Below are positions 24,129 through 32,442 of a stretch of 42,692 bases of DNA, one piece after another. The notes below the pieces were generated by a model that worked only from the letters and a program-made list of their open reading frames with translations, searched no databases and was not told the origin of the DNA. Each line of letters begins with the position of its first letter. Within the stretch, counting starts at the first letter, position 1. A program made the position numbers and the translations under genes. Source of the DNA: Clostridia bacterium (lineage in GTDB: Bacteria > Bacillota > Clostridia > Oscillospirales > Acutalibacteraceae); NCBI GenBank assembly GCA_024404065.1, contig JAKSQR010000001.1:1-42692 (forward strand), in the 5' to 3' direction.

Positions 24129-24623
24129 ATGGTTAAGAAAATGAGCAATATTCCCTTTAGCGGAACACCCGAGCAGGAAGCTCAGCTTAAGGCAGTTATC
24201 GATGCAAGCAAGCACGATGAGCATCTCCTTATGTCTGTAATGCAGGAAGCTCAGGGTATCTATGGTTATCTTCCTATCGAAGTACAGGAAATGATAGCTG
24301 AAGGTATGGGCGTTTCTCTTGAGAAAGTATTTGGCGTATCCACCTTCTATGCACAGTTCGCTCTTTCACCCAAGGGCAAGTACAATGTATCAGTTTGCCT
24401 TGGTACAGCTTGCTACGTTAAGGGTTCAGGTGAGCTTCTTGATGAAATCTGCAACGTTCTTGGCGTAGGCTCAGGCGAATGCACAGATGACGCAAGATTC
24501 TCAGTTGAAGAGTGCCGCTGCGTAGGCGCATGTGGTCTTGCTCCCGTATTCATGGTTAATGATGATGTTTACGGCAGAGTTAAGCCCGAAGAAATCAAAG
24601 ATATCCTCGCAAAGTATAACTAA
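24129..24623 (+). CDS. NuoE/HndA-like [2Fe-2S] subunit of the multimeric hydrogenase
   Basis: 164 residues, thioredoxin-like [2Fe-2S] ferredoxin of the NuoE family. A helical N-terminal part (to about 80) is followed by ligands C90 and C95 (CLGTAC) and C131 and C135 (CRCVGAC); C129 is an extra Cys. In bifurcating [FeFe] hydrogenases this subunit (HydC/HndA) relays electrons between the NuoF-like flavoprotein and HydA. It is separated from the other three structural genes by six regulatory-looking genes. Codon use matches the highly expressed structural set. Confidence 0.9.
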   Translation: MVKKMSNIPFSGTPEQEAQLKAVIDASKHDEHLLMSVMQEAQGIYGYLPIEVQEMIAEGMGVSLEKVFGVSTFYAQFALSPKGKYNVSVCLGTACYVKGSGELLDEICNVLGVGSGECTDDARFSVEECRCVGACGLAPVFMVNDDVYGRVKPEEIKDILAKYN

Positions 24624-24646
24624 TACATTTACAAAGAGGGATTGAA

Positions 24647-25003
24647 ATGACCATTAAAGACATTAAAAATCTGCTTGATGCAGAAGTAGTCTGCGGCGAA
24701 GAAAGCCTTGATAAAGAAATACACTCAGCCTGCGGTAGTGACATGATGAGCGATGTGCTTGCTTATGTTAAAAATCAGGCAGTGCTTCTTACCGGCCTTC
24801 TCAATGCTCAGGTTATCCGCACAGCAGAGATGATGGATATGATCTGCGTAGTTTTTGTAAGAAATAAAAAGCCAACCCCTGAGATGGCAGAGCTTGCTGC
24901 TGAAAGCGGTATAGTAATCCTCTCATCACCTAAGCGTATGTACGAAGCCTGTGGCATACTCTACTCAAATGGCTTAAGGGGCGAAGGTGAGATCAATGGC
25001 TGA
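24647..25003 (+). CDS. DRTGG-domain protein (first copy)
   Basis: 118 residues of the small DRTGG-like fold named after a domain found in some phosphotransacetylases and CBS proteins. Visible features are MTIKDIKNLLDAEVVCGEE, the hydrophobic middle (MICVVFVRNKKP) and a C-terminal region with two Cys. DRTGG domains are thought to bind nucleotides or act as regulatory switches; no enzymatic residues are evident. Its stop overlaps the next gene by 8 nt, so it is coupled to the GHKL ATPase. A redox-signalling partner is inferred from context. A weaker second copy lies at 26715. Confidence 0.75.
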   Translation: MTIKDIKNLLDAEVVCGEESLDKEIHSACGSDMMSDVLAYVKNQAVLLTGLLNAQVIRTAEMMDMICVVFVRNKKPTPEMAELAAESGIVILSSPKRMYEACGILYSNGLRGEGEING

Positions 25004-25418
25004 ATCCCTTTATTTTGAATATCCCGTTGACGGTGAAAACTTTGCGTCAGCAGGTCAGGCATCCACAAGGGTTAAACGTAACCTGCGTGAGTTAGGTCTT
25101 GATTCTGAAACAATCCGCCGTGTATCCATTGCCATGTATGAGGGCGAAATCAATATGGTAATCCACGCAAGGGGCGGCGTAGCAAAGATTGAAGTAACCG
25201 ACAGCCAGATTATAATTATCCTTGAGGATAAAGGTCCCGGTATTGCAAACATAGAGCAGGCAATGCAGGAAGGCTTCTCCACAGCGCCTGATGATGTACG
25301 CTCACTGGGTTTTGGTGCAGGCATGGGTCTGCCCAATATGAAAAGATATACTGACTATATGAATATTGACTCTGTAGTTGGTGAAGGTACAACCATTACA
25401 ATGAAAGTGAATTACTGA
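24996..25418 (+). CDS. GHKL ATPase, anti-sigma-factor-kinase-like (first)
   Basis: 140 residues. Stand-alone ATP-binding domain of the RsbW/SpoIIAB type: N-box YEGEINMVIHA, G1 box EDKGPGI, G2 box GFGAGMGLPNMKR, with a final GTTITMKVNY strand. Such proteins phosphorylate a partner or sequester a sigma factor. ATG 24996 is chosen over in-frame GTG 24987 because GAAGGTGA (24984-24990) lies 5 nt before it. No SpoIIAA-like partner is visible next door, so the adjacent DRTGG and hydrogenase-like proteins are the likely partners (inference). Confidence 0.85.
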   Translation: MAESLYFEYPVDGENFASAGQASTRVKRNLRELGLDSETIRRVSIAMYEGEINMVIHARGGVAKIEVTDSQIIIILEDKGPGIANIEQAMQEGFSTAPDDVRSLGFGAGMGLPNMKRYTDYMNIDSVVGEGTTITMKVNY

Positions 25419-25435
25419 GGTAGAGGAGAGGTTTT

Positions 25436-26725
25436 ATGTCTTCCTATATTCATTCCGTTTCACTCGATTCAAGTAAATGTACAGGCTGCACTACCTGTAT
25501 GAAGCATTGTCCTACTGAGGCAATCAGAATACGAAATGGCTGTGCAGTAATAGATGCTGACAGATGCATTGACTGCGGTGAATGTATAAGAAACTGTCAG
25601 AATCACGCCAAAAAAAGTATATACAATACTTTTGACGAAATAAAAGCTTATAAGTATACAATCGCACTTCCGGCACCTGCCCTTTTTGAGCAGTTTGAAA
25701 ACCTTGATGATATTGATATAGTGCTTCAGGGTTTGCTGGATATAGGCTTTGATGATGTTTTTGAGGTAGCTCAGGCAGCAGAGATTGTTTCTGACTACAC
25801 AAGAAAATATCTTAAAACCGAAGGCATAAAGAAGCCTGCCATAAGTACAGCCTGCCCCGTAATTGCAAGGCTTGTATGCTTAAGGTTTCCATTCTTAAAG
25901 GATAACCTTGTGCCACTGCTTCCTCCTATTGAGATTGCAGCATCTATGGCAAGGGAAGAGGCTCTTAAAAAGAATCCCGACTTAAAGCCTGAGGATATAG
26001 GCATCTGCTTTATTTCCCCATGCCCTGCCAAGGTAAGCTATATTAAAAACGGTTTTGGCAGCTATAAGAGTCAGGTTGATTTAGCCATATCAATGAGCGA
26101 AATCTACTTTATGCTTATAAATGTAATGAAGAGGGAAAAGGTACGCACCATCACCTCAAAGGCTGGTCGTATAGGTATCAGCTGGGCAATGTGTGGCGGC
26201 GAAGCCTCAGCGCTTTTCAATGATAAAATCATTGCTGCGGACGGAATAAAAAATGTTATTTCCGTACTTGATCAGCTTGAGGATGGCAACATTCCTCCCG
26301 TTGATTTTGTGGAGCTTAATGCCTGCCCCGGCGGATGTGTAGGCGGTGTGCTTACTATTGAAAACCCCTTCGTTTCAAAAAACAGATTACACGCTTTAAG
26401 GCGCTATCTTCCCGTTTCACAGTATGTTGAAACAGAGGATTATGTACCTGATAAGGGCTACAGCCCTGACCTGCCCGACTATAAACCACTTAACAGATTA
26501 AGTGACAGTATAGGCGAATCCATGAGAATTATGGCTCAGATTCAGGCTATCAAAAAGTCACTGCCCGGTATAGACTGCGGCTCCTGTGGTGCTCCTACCT
26601 GCAGAGCCTTTGCAGAGGATATTGTTAAGGGCAAGGCAGACCAGAATGATTGCCTTATTGCGTATAAAGATATAATCAAACAATACATTGAGAATTACTC
26701 CGGAGGCGAAAAGAGTGACAGTTAA
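25436..26725 (+). CDS. Putative sensory [FeFe] hydrogenase (HydS, group-D-like) with C-terminal Fe-S domain
   Basis: 429 residues. Domains: two [4Fe-4S] ferredoxin clusters (C15, C18, C21, C25; C44, C47, C50, C54), an H-cluster domain, and a PF04060-type [4Fe-4S] domain (C381, C384, C389, C406). H-cluster ligands are C140 (STACPV), C196 (SPCPAK), C297 and C301 (ACPGGC). The position of the catalytic proton-relay Cys is A139, and the SPCPAK and ACPGGCVGG contexts deviate from catalytic HydA (MPCTAKK, ACPGGCVNGGGQ). Group D putative sensors such as Thermotoga HydS share the Ala. It probably senses H2 or redox state rather than making H2. No PAS domain, unlike group C. RBS AGAGGAG; it overlaps the next gene by 11 nt. 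Confidence 0.85.
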   Translation: MSSYIHSVSLDSSKCTGCTTCMKHCPTEAIRIRNGCAVIDADRCIDCGECIRNCQNHAKKSIYNTFDEIKAYKYTIALPAPALFEQFENLDDIDIVLQGLLDIGFDDVFEVAQAAEIVSDYTRKYLKTEGIKKPAISTACPVIARLVCLRFPFLKDNLVPLLPPIEIAASMAREEALKKNPDLKPEDIGICFISPCPAKVSYIKNGFGSYKSQVDLAISMSEIYFMLINVMKREKVRTITSKAGRIGISWAMCGGEASALFNDKIIAADGIKNVISVLDQLEDGNIPPVDFVELNACPGGCVGGVLTIENPFVSKNRLHALRRYLPVSQYVETEDYVPDKGYSPDLPDYKPLNRLSDSIGESMRIMAQIQAIKKSLPGIDCGSCGAPTCRAFAEDIVKGKADQNDCLIAYKDIIKQYIENYSGGEKSDS

Positions 26726-27044
26726 GGATATTCTTGCAACCGGTAATTTTACAGCAATTTCACTGCCTGATGAGGGCAGAGAGATTAACGGCGTTTACAT
26801 CGGCGATTTGCTCAGCTGGGTTATGGGCAGGGCACAGGCTGATAACGCATGGATTACAATAATGTCAAATATCAACATTGTAGCCGTAGCATCCCTTGCG
26901 GATGTTGCCTGCATAATACTTGCAGAGGGTGTAACTGTGGATGAGACCATTAAAACCACCGCAGAGGCTAAGGATGTTAATATTATAAGCACTTCAATGC
27001 CTGCTTATGAAGCAGCTATGGAGCTTGCAAAAATGACTGTATGA
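26715..27044 (+). CDS. DRTGG-domain protein (second copy)
   Basis: 109 residues. MTVKDILATGNFTAISLPDEG and WITIMSNINIVAVASLADVA characterise the DRTGG-like fold, partly resembling the first copy (VKDIL and the hydrophobic middle). The start is GTG 26715 after CGGAGG (26701-26706), 8-nt spacer; it overlaps the hydrogenase-like gene. The next gene begins within its stop codon. Function is inferred only from context. Confidence 0.7.
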   Translation: MTVKDILATGNFTAISLPDEGREINGVYIGDLLSWVMGRAQADNAWITIMSNINIVAVASLADVACIILAEGVTVDETIKTTAEAKDVNIISTSMPAYEAAMELAKMTV

Positions 27045-27772
27045 AAAAATACTACTACGATTTACATATTCACTCCTGCCTGTCACCCTGCGGTGATAAT
27101 GATATGACACCAAATAACATTGCAGGTATGGGTGTGGTGGCAAAGCTGGATATTATGGCTCTTACGGACCATAACACCTCAAAAAACTGCCCTGCATTCT
27201 TTGAAACTGCACGTGCAAACGGTATTATTCCCATAGCGGGCATGGAGCTTACAACTGCAGAGGATATTCACCTTGTGTGTCTCTTTGAAAAGCTTGAGGA
27301 CGCAATGAAATTTGATGAGGTGGTGGAAAGCCACAGAATCAGAATTAAAAACAGAGTGGATATTTTCGGTGAGCAGCTGATTATGAATCAGGATGACGAA
27401 GTGATTGGTGAGGATGAATTTCTTCTTTCAAACGCTACGGACATCACAGTAGACGAAGCCCCCGCCCTTGTAAAGGAGTGTGGAGGAATCTGCTACCCTG
27501 CTCATATAGACAGGGAGGCAAACGGTATAGTTGCTACCCTGGGCGTATTTCCTGAGTTTCCCCACTTTGATACAGCAGAATTTCACGATGAAACCAAGAT
27601 AGAAAAATACAAAAGTGATTTTCCCATTCTTGAGGGTAAAAACATTGTGGTTTCCTCCGATGCTCACTATTTGTGGGATATAAACGGCAGGCTCAATTAT
27701 TTTGAGCTTGACTGTGCAGAAAATGAGGAAGCAATACGCAAAGCACTTATTGAAAGGCTGTCAGGCCAATGA
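27041..27772 (+). CDS. PHP-family metal-dependent phosphoesterase-like protein
   Basis: 243 residues. The PHP metal site appears in order: DLHIHSCLSPCG (residues 7-18), ALTDHN near 41, AGMELTT near 66, YPAHID near 151 and SSDAHYLWD near 205. PHP proteins include histidinol phosphatase, polymerase-associated phosphatases and nucleotidase-like enzymes; I cannot assign a substrate. It overlaps both neighbours by ATGA, tying it to the DRTGG and ATPase genes; a phosphatase opposing the kinase-like ATPases is a reasonable inference. Confidence 0.8.
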   Translation: MKKYYYDLHIHSCLSPCGDNDMTPNNIAGMGVVAKLDIMALTDHNTSKNCPAFFETARANGIIPIAGMELTTAEDIHLVCLFEKLEDAMKFDEVVESHRIRIKNRVDIFGEQLIMNQDDEVIGEDEFLLSNATDITVDEAPALVKECGGICYPAHIDREANGIVATLGVFPEFPHFDTAEFHDETKIEKYKSDFPILEGKNIVVSSDAHYLWDINGRLNYFELDCAENEEAIRKALIERLSGQ

Positions 27773-28326
27773 AAGAGTTATCATTAAATATACTTGATAT
27801 AGCCAAAAATTCCGTAAAGGCAAAGGCAGATAACATTGAAATAATCCTTACAGAAACAGAAGAAACCCTTGAGATTAAAATCAAGGATGACGGCTGTGGT
27901 ATGACAAGTGAGCAGGTAAGCAGTGTTATGGACCCCTTCTTTACAACCCGCACTACCCGCAATGTAGGCATGGGCATACCCCTTTTGAAGCTTGCTGCGG
28001 AGCAGACGGGAGGCTGTGTTGAGATTAAATCTGTAAGTGAAAAGGATGACCCTGCAAATAAGGGCACAGTAACAAGTGCAAAATTCTGCAAAAACCATCT
28101 GGATTTTACTCCCCTCGGAGATGTGGTTTCGTCAATCACAATTTTAATTCAGGGAGCGCCCGATATAAGATGGGTTTACAGGCACACTACTCCTTATGGA
28201 GATGTGGAGCTTGATACTGCAGAGCTTAAAGAGGTTTTAGGGGATGTACCCCTTGATAACTATGAGGTAATAAAATGGATTGAGGAGTACCTTAGAGAAG
28301 GGTATGAATCAATTTCATATAAATAA
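27769..28326 (+). CDS. GHKL ATPase, histidine-kinase-like (second)
   Basis: 185 residues. N-box NILDIAKNSVKAKADNIEI, G1 DDGCGM, G2 NVGMGIPLL preceded by the DPFFTTR motif typical of this ATPase family. The C-terminal 70 residues (about 115-185) form a separate domain not seen in RsbW-type proteins. It lacks a receiver-accepting His domain, so it is not a classical histidine kinase. It overlaps the PHP gene by ATGA. It differs clearly from the first GHKL gene, so the pair is not a simple duplication. Confidence 0.8.
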   Translation: MKELSLNILDIAKNSVKAKADNIEIILTETEETLEIKIKDDGCGMTSEQVSSVMDPFFTTRTTRNVGMGIPLLKLAAEQTGGCVEIKSVSEKDDPANKGTVTSAKFCKNHLDFTPLGDVVSSITILIQGAPDIRWVYRHTTPYGDVELDTAELKEVLGDVPLDNYEVIKWIEEYLREGYESISYK

Positions 28327-28359
28327 TTTGTTTATTATTATACAGAGAGGATAGATATT

Positions 28360-28725
28360 ATGAAATCATTAGCTGAACTCGCTGCAATCAGAGAAAAAAT
28401 GAAGGATAAGGTTGTTCTTCGTGAAGGCACAGGCGACGTAAGAGTAGTTGTTGGTATGGCTACCTGCGGTATCGCTGCCGGCGCAAGACCTGTTCTCAAC
28501 GCTTTTGTTGAAGAGGTTAATAAGGCTGGCCTTGCTGAGAAGGTTACCGTATCACAGACAGGCTGCATCGGCATCTGCCAGTATGAGCCCGTTGTTGAAA
28601 TCTTTGAAGCAGACAAGGAAAAGGTTACTTACGTAAAAATGACAGCTGAAAAAGCTGCTGAGGTAGTTGAAAAGCACCTTAAGGGTGGCCAGGTAATTAC
28701 CGAATACACCATTACAAACGCATAA
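28360..28725 (+). CDS. HndB-like [2Fe-2S] ferredoxin subunit
   Basis: 121 residues, thioredoxin-like [2Fe-2S] protein as in HndB of NADP-linked hydrogenases. Only three Cys are found: C36 (MATCGIAAGA) and C69, C73 (TGCIGIC). The usual fourth ligand is missing, leaving an incomplete site or a non-Cys ligand; the same pattern is common in HndB, I believe. RBS AGAGAGG. The spacing to the next gene (22 nt) and codon use fit the structural block. Confidence 0.85.
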   Translation: MKSLAELAAIREKMKDKVVLREGTGDVRVVVGMATCGIAAGARPVLNAFVEEVNKAGLAEKVTVSQTGCIGICQYEPVVEIFEADKEKVTYVKMTAEKAAEVVEKHLKGGQVITEYTITNA

Positions 28726-28747
28726 TAATCATCGGAGGTAAATAGTT

Positions 28748-30550
28748 ATGATTCGTTCTCAGGTACTGATTTGTGGCGGTACCGGCTGTACCTCTTCAGG
28801 CAGCAAGGTGCTTATGTCCACATTCGAAGAAGAAATCAAAAAGAATGGACTTGAAGAAGAAGTAAAAATTGTTCCTACTGGTTGTTTTGGTCTTTGCGAA
28901 AAGGGTCCCGTTGTTATCGTTTACCCTGAAGGCACATTCTACAGCCACGTAGCAAAGGACGATGTTGCAGAAATCGTTTCTGAGCATCTTCTTAAGGGCC
29001 GTCTTGTAGACAGACTTGTTTACAAGGATGTTGACGAAAGCGTTGTAGCAGAGGCAGGCAAAACTGTTTCACTTAACGATACAAACTTCTATAAGACACA
29101 GAAGAGAGTAGCTCTTCGTAACTGCGGTCTTATCAACCCCGAAGTAATTGATGAGTACATTGCTATGGATGGTTATGCAGCCCTCGGTAAAGTACTTACA
29201 GAGATGACTCCTGAAGATGTTATCAAGTGTGTTTCAGATTCAGGTCTTCGTGGCCGTGGCGGCGGCGGATTCCCCACCGGCAGAAAGTGGAGCTTCACAG
29301 CAGCACAGCCCAAGGGTCAGAAGTATGTTGTATGTAACGCTGACGAAGGTGACCCCGGTGCATTCATGGACCGTTCAGTTCTTGAAGGTGACCCCCACTG
29401 TATCGTTGAAGCTATGACTATCTGTGGTTATGCTACAGGTGCAAGCGAAGGTTACATCTACGTTCGTGCAGAGTACCCCATCGCTGTTAAGAGACTTCAG
29501 ATTGCTATCAAGCAGGCAAGAGAATACGGCCTTCTTGGTAAGAATATTTTTGATTCAGGCTTTGACTTTGACCTTCACATCCGTCTTGGTGCAGGCGCAT
29601 TCGTATGCGGTGAAGAAACTGCTCTTATGACCTCTATCGAAGGTAACAGAGGTGAGCCCAGACCCCGTCCTCCATTCCCTGCAGTTAAGGGTCTTTTCGG
29701 CAAGCCCACTACAGAGAATAACGTTGAAACCTTTGCAAATATCCCCCAGATCATCCTCAAGGGTGCAGAATGGTTTGCATCAATGGGTACTGAAAGATCA
29801 AAGGGTACCAAGGTATTTGCTCTTGGTGGTAAGATTGCCAACACAGGTCTTGTAGAAATCCCCATGGGTACAACCCTTCGTGAGATTATTGAAGACATCG
29901 GTGGCGGTGTTCCCAATGGTAAGAAATTCAAGGCTGCTCAGACAGGTGGTCCCTCAGGCGGATGTATCCCTGCAAGCCTTATTGATACACCTATCGATTA
30001 TGATAACCTTACAGCAATCGGCTGTATGATGGGTTCAGGCGGACTTATCGTTATGGACGAAGACAACTGTATGGTTGATATCGCTAAGTTCTTCCTTGAC
30101 TTCACAGTTGATGAATCCTGTGGTAAGTGTGCTCCCTGCCGTATCGGTACTATGAGAATGAAGGAAATCCTTGAAAAGATTACTTCAGGTAATGGTACTC
30201 TTGAAGATATTGATAAGCTTGAAGAGCTTGCTAACTACATCAAGGCTAACTCACTTTGTGGTCTTGGTCAGACTGCTCCTAACCCTGTACTTGCTACACT
30301 TAAATTCTTCCGTGAGGAGTACATTGCTCACGTTGTTGAAAAGAGATGTCCCGCAGGCGTATGTAAGGCTCTCCTTAACTACAGCATTATTGCTGATAAG
30401 TGTAAGGGCTGTACTAAGTGTGCAAGAAACTGCCCCGTTGGTGCTATTACTGGTTCAGTTAAGAATCCTCACGTTATTGATACTACTAAGTGTATCAAGT
30501 GCGGTGCTTGTATCAGCAACTGTAACTTCGGTGCAATTGTAAAAGGTTAA
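28748..30550 (+). CDS. NuoF/HndC-like NAD(P)H flavoprotein subunit
   Basis: 600 residues. Order of domains: thioredoxin-like [2Fe-2S] (C9, C14, C46, C50); NADH/FMN-binding Rossmann-like region with GLRGRGGGGFPTGRKW near residue 164 and GAGAFVCGEETAL near 280; SLBB region; [4Fe-4S] site ESCGKCAPCRIGT near 455; two C-terminal [4Fe-4S] ferredoxin clusters (CKGCTKCARNCP, CIKCGACISNC). This is the electron-bifurcating flavin subunit (HydB/HndC) in homologous complexes. It oxidises or reduces NAD(P)H coupled to ferredoxin. RBS CGGAGG. HydA starts 18 nt downstream. Confidence 0.93.
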   Translation: MIRSQVLICGGTGCTSSGSKVLMSTFEEEIKKNGLEEEVKIVPTGCFGLCEKGPVVIVYPEGTFYSHVAKDDVAEIVSEHLLKGRLVDRLVYKDVDESVVAEAGKTVSLNDTNFYKTQKRVALRNCGLINPEVIDEYIAMDGYAALGKVLTEMTPEDVIKCVSDSGLRGRGGGGFPTGRKWSFTAAQPKGQKYVVCNADEGDPGAFMDRSVLEGDPHCIVEAMTICGYATGASEGYIYVRAEYPIAVKRLQIAIKQAREYGLLGKNIFDSGFDFDLHIRLGAGAFVCGEETALMTSIEGNRGEPRPRPPFPAVKGLFGKPTTENNVETFANIPQIILKGAEWFASMGTERSKGTKVFALGGKIANTGLVEIPMGTTLREIIEDIGGGVPNGKKFKAAQTGGPSGGCIPASLIDTPIDYDNLTAIGCMMGSGGLIVMDEDNCMVDIAKFFLDFTVDESCGKCAPCRIGTMRMKEILEKITSGNGTLEDIDKLEELANYIKANSLCGLGQTAPNPVLATLKFFREEYIAHVVEKRCPAGVCKALLNYSIIADKCKGCTKCARNCPVGAITGSVKNPHVIDTTKCIKCGACISNCNFGAIVKG

Positions 30551-30568
30551 GGAAGGAGGAAGACAACG

Positions 30569-32320
30569 ATGGAAAATATGGTAAATGTAAAAATCAACGG
30601 CGTTGAGTACAGCGTACCCAACGGTGTATCCATTCTTGAGGCTGCAAGATATGCAGGTATCGAAATCCCCACTCTCTGCTTCCTTAAGGATATAAACGAA
30701 ATCGGCGCTTGCCGTTTCTGTATGGTAGAAGCTACAGGCCCCCGTGGTCTTGGTCTTGTTACCGCTTGCGTACTCCCCGTTAACGAAGGTATGGAAATCT
30801 TCACAAATACAGAGAAGGTTAGAAACGCACGTAAAAAGAGCCTTGAGCTCATCCTTTCAACCCACAATAAGGCTTGCCTTACCTGTATTCGTTCAGGTAA
30901 CTGTGAGCTTCAGAAGCTCTGCAAGGAGTATGGTGTTGAAGATGCTAACTACTATGCAGGCAAAATGCCTGAGTTCATCTATGATGACTCTGCAGCACAC
31001 ATGATCAGAGATAACAGCAAGTGTATCCTCTGCCGTCGCTGTGTAGCAGCTTGTAAGCAGCAGTATGTTTCCGTTATCGGTGCAAACAACAGAGGCTTTG
31101 ATACTCACATCGCTTCTGCTTTTGATAAGAACCTCAGCGAAGTTCCTTGTATCTCCTGCGGTCAGTGTATCGTAAACTGCCCCGTTGGTGCTATTTATGA
31201 AAAGGACGACACAGCTAAGGTATTTGAAGCAATTAACGACCCCGAAAAGTTTGTAGTTGCACAGACCGCTCCTTCAATCCGTGTTACACTTGGTGAAGCT
31301 TTTGGTAAGCCCATCGGTACAAATGTTGAAGGCAAGATGGTTGCATCACTTCGCAGACTTGGTTTTGATAAGGTATTTGATACCGACTTTGCTGCTGACC
31401 TTACAATCGTTGAGGAAGCAAATGAGCTTCTTGAAAGAGTTCAGAATGGCGGCACTCTTCCCATGATTACATCCTGCTCACCCGGTTGGATTAACTTCTG
31501 TGAGTATTACTATCCTGAGCAGCTTGGTCACCTTTCAAGCTGTAAGTCACCTCAGCAGATGTTTGGTGCTACACTTAAGACCTACTATGCAAAGAAGATG
31601 GGCATTGACCCCAAGAATATCGTTTGCGTAGGTATTATGCCCTGTACTGCTAAGAAGTACGAAACAGGCAGAGACGATCAGAACGCAGCAGGCGTACCTG
31701 ATGTTGACTATGCTCTTACCACAAGAGAGCTTGCAAGAATGATTCAGACCGCAGGTATCAACTTTGATATGGTACCCGATGAGAAGTTTGATAATCCTCT
31801 TGGCGACAGCACAGGTGCTGCAGTTATCTTTGGTGCTACTGGCGGCGTTATGGAAGCTGCCCTCAGAACAGCTGTTGAAAAGCTTACAGGCAAAGAGCTT
31901 GAAGCTGTTGAGTTTACAGATGTTCGTGGCACAAAGGGTATTAAGGAAGCTACATACAATGTAAATGGTATGGAAATCAAGGTTTGCGCTGCAAGTGGTA
32001 TTGAAAACGCAAACAAGGTTATGGAAGATGTTAAGAATGGCACAAGCCCCTACACCTTCATTGAAATCATGGCATGTCCCGGCGGTTGTGTAAACGGCGG
32101 CGGTCAGCCTGTTCAGCCTGCATCAGTTCGTAACTTCACAGACCTTAAGGGTCTCAGAGCAGCAGCTCTTTACGAAGCAGATAAGAACATGCCTCTCAGA
32201 AAGAGCCATGAGAATCCTGCTATTATCGAAGCTTATAAGGAATTCTTCGGTGAGCCCGGCAGCCATGTAGCTCACGAGGTACTTCATACTACATATAAGG
32301 CAAGAAAGAAGTACAACTAA
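30569..32320 (+). CDS. [FeFe] hydrogenase catalytic subunit, HndD/HydA-like
   Basis: 583 residues. [2Fe-2S] domain (C37, C48, C51, C67); His-ligated [4Fe-4S] (H99, C103, C106, C112); two [4Fe-4S] (CILCRRCVAAC, CISCGQCIVNC); H-cluster domain with C303 (TSCSPGW), C359 (MPCTAKK), C503 and C507 (ACPGGC); C-terminal HydS-free tail with the small-subunit-like KSHENPAI region. TSCSPGW puts Ser304 where standard enzymes have the cluster Cys of TSCCPGW. It evolves H2 with electrons from ferredoxin and NAD(P)H in complex with the HndA-, HndB- and HndC-like subunits. RBS AAGGAGG (30553-30559). A strong terminator follows. Confidence 0.95.
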   Translation: MENMVNVKINGVEYSVPNGVSILEAARYAGIEIPTLCFLKDINEIGACRFCMVEATGPRGLGLVTACVLPVNEGMEIFTNTEKVRNARKKSLELILSTHNKACLTCIRSGNCELQKLCKEYGVEDANYYAGKMPEFIYDDSAAHMIRDNSKCILCRRCVAACKQQYVSVIGANNRGFDTHIASAFDKNLSEVPCISCGQCIVNCPVGAIYEKDDTAKVFEAINDPEKFVVAQTAPSIRVTLGEAFGKPIGTNVEGKMVASLRRLGFDKVFDTDFAADLTIVEEANELLERVQNGGTLPMITSCSPGWINFCEYYYPEQLGHLSSCKSPQQMFGATLKTYYAKKMGIDPKNIVCVGIMPCTAKKYETGRDDQNAAGVPDVDYALTTRELARMIQTAGINFDMVPDEKFDNPLGDSTGAAVIFGATGGVMEAALRTAVEKLTGKELEAVEFTDVRGTKGIKEATYNVNGMEIKVCAASGIENANKVMEDVKNGTSPYTFIEIMACPGGCVNGGGQPVQPASVRNFTDLKGLRAAALYEADKNMPLRKSHENPAIIEAYKEFFGEPGSHVAHEVLHTTYKARKKYN

Positions 32321-32352
32321 TCTGAAAAATCCTATATGATTTCATAATAAGG

Positions 32353-32382
32353 CACCCTGCTCTAAAAAAGCAGGGTGTTTTT
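32353..32382 (+). terminator. Terminator of the hydrogenase operon
   Basis: Perfect 8-bp stem CACCCTGC/GCAGGGTG (32353-32360 with 32370-32377), 9-nt loop, TTTTT. The next promoter's -35 box begins right after it. Confidence 0.9.
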
Positions 32383-32383
32383 G

Positions 32384-32412
32384 TTGAATAATATATAATT
32401 TAATTGTATAAT
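32384..32412 (+). promoter_or_regulatory. Promoter of the GH31 operon
   Basis: TTGAAT at 32384-32389, 17-nt spacer, TATAAT at 32407-32412; start codon 31 nt further. Confidence 0.8.
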
Positions 32413-32442
32413 ATTTTTATCATTATTATTTAAGGTGAGCTT

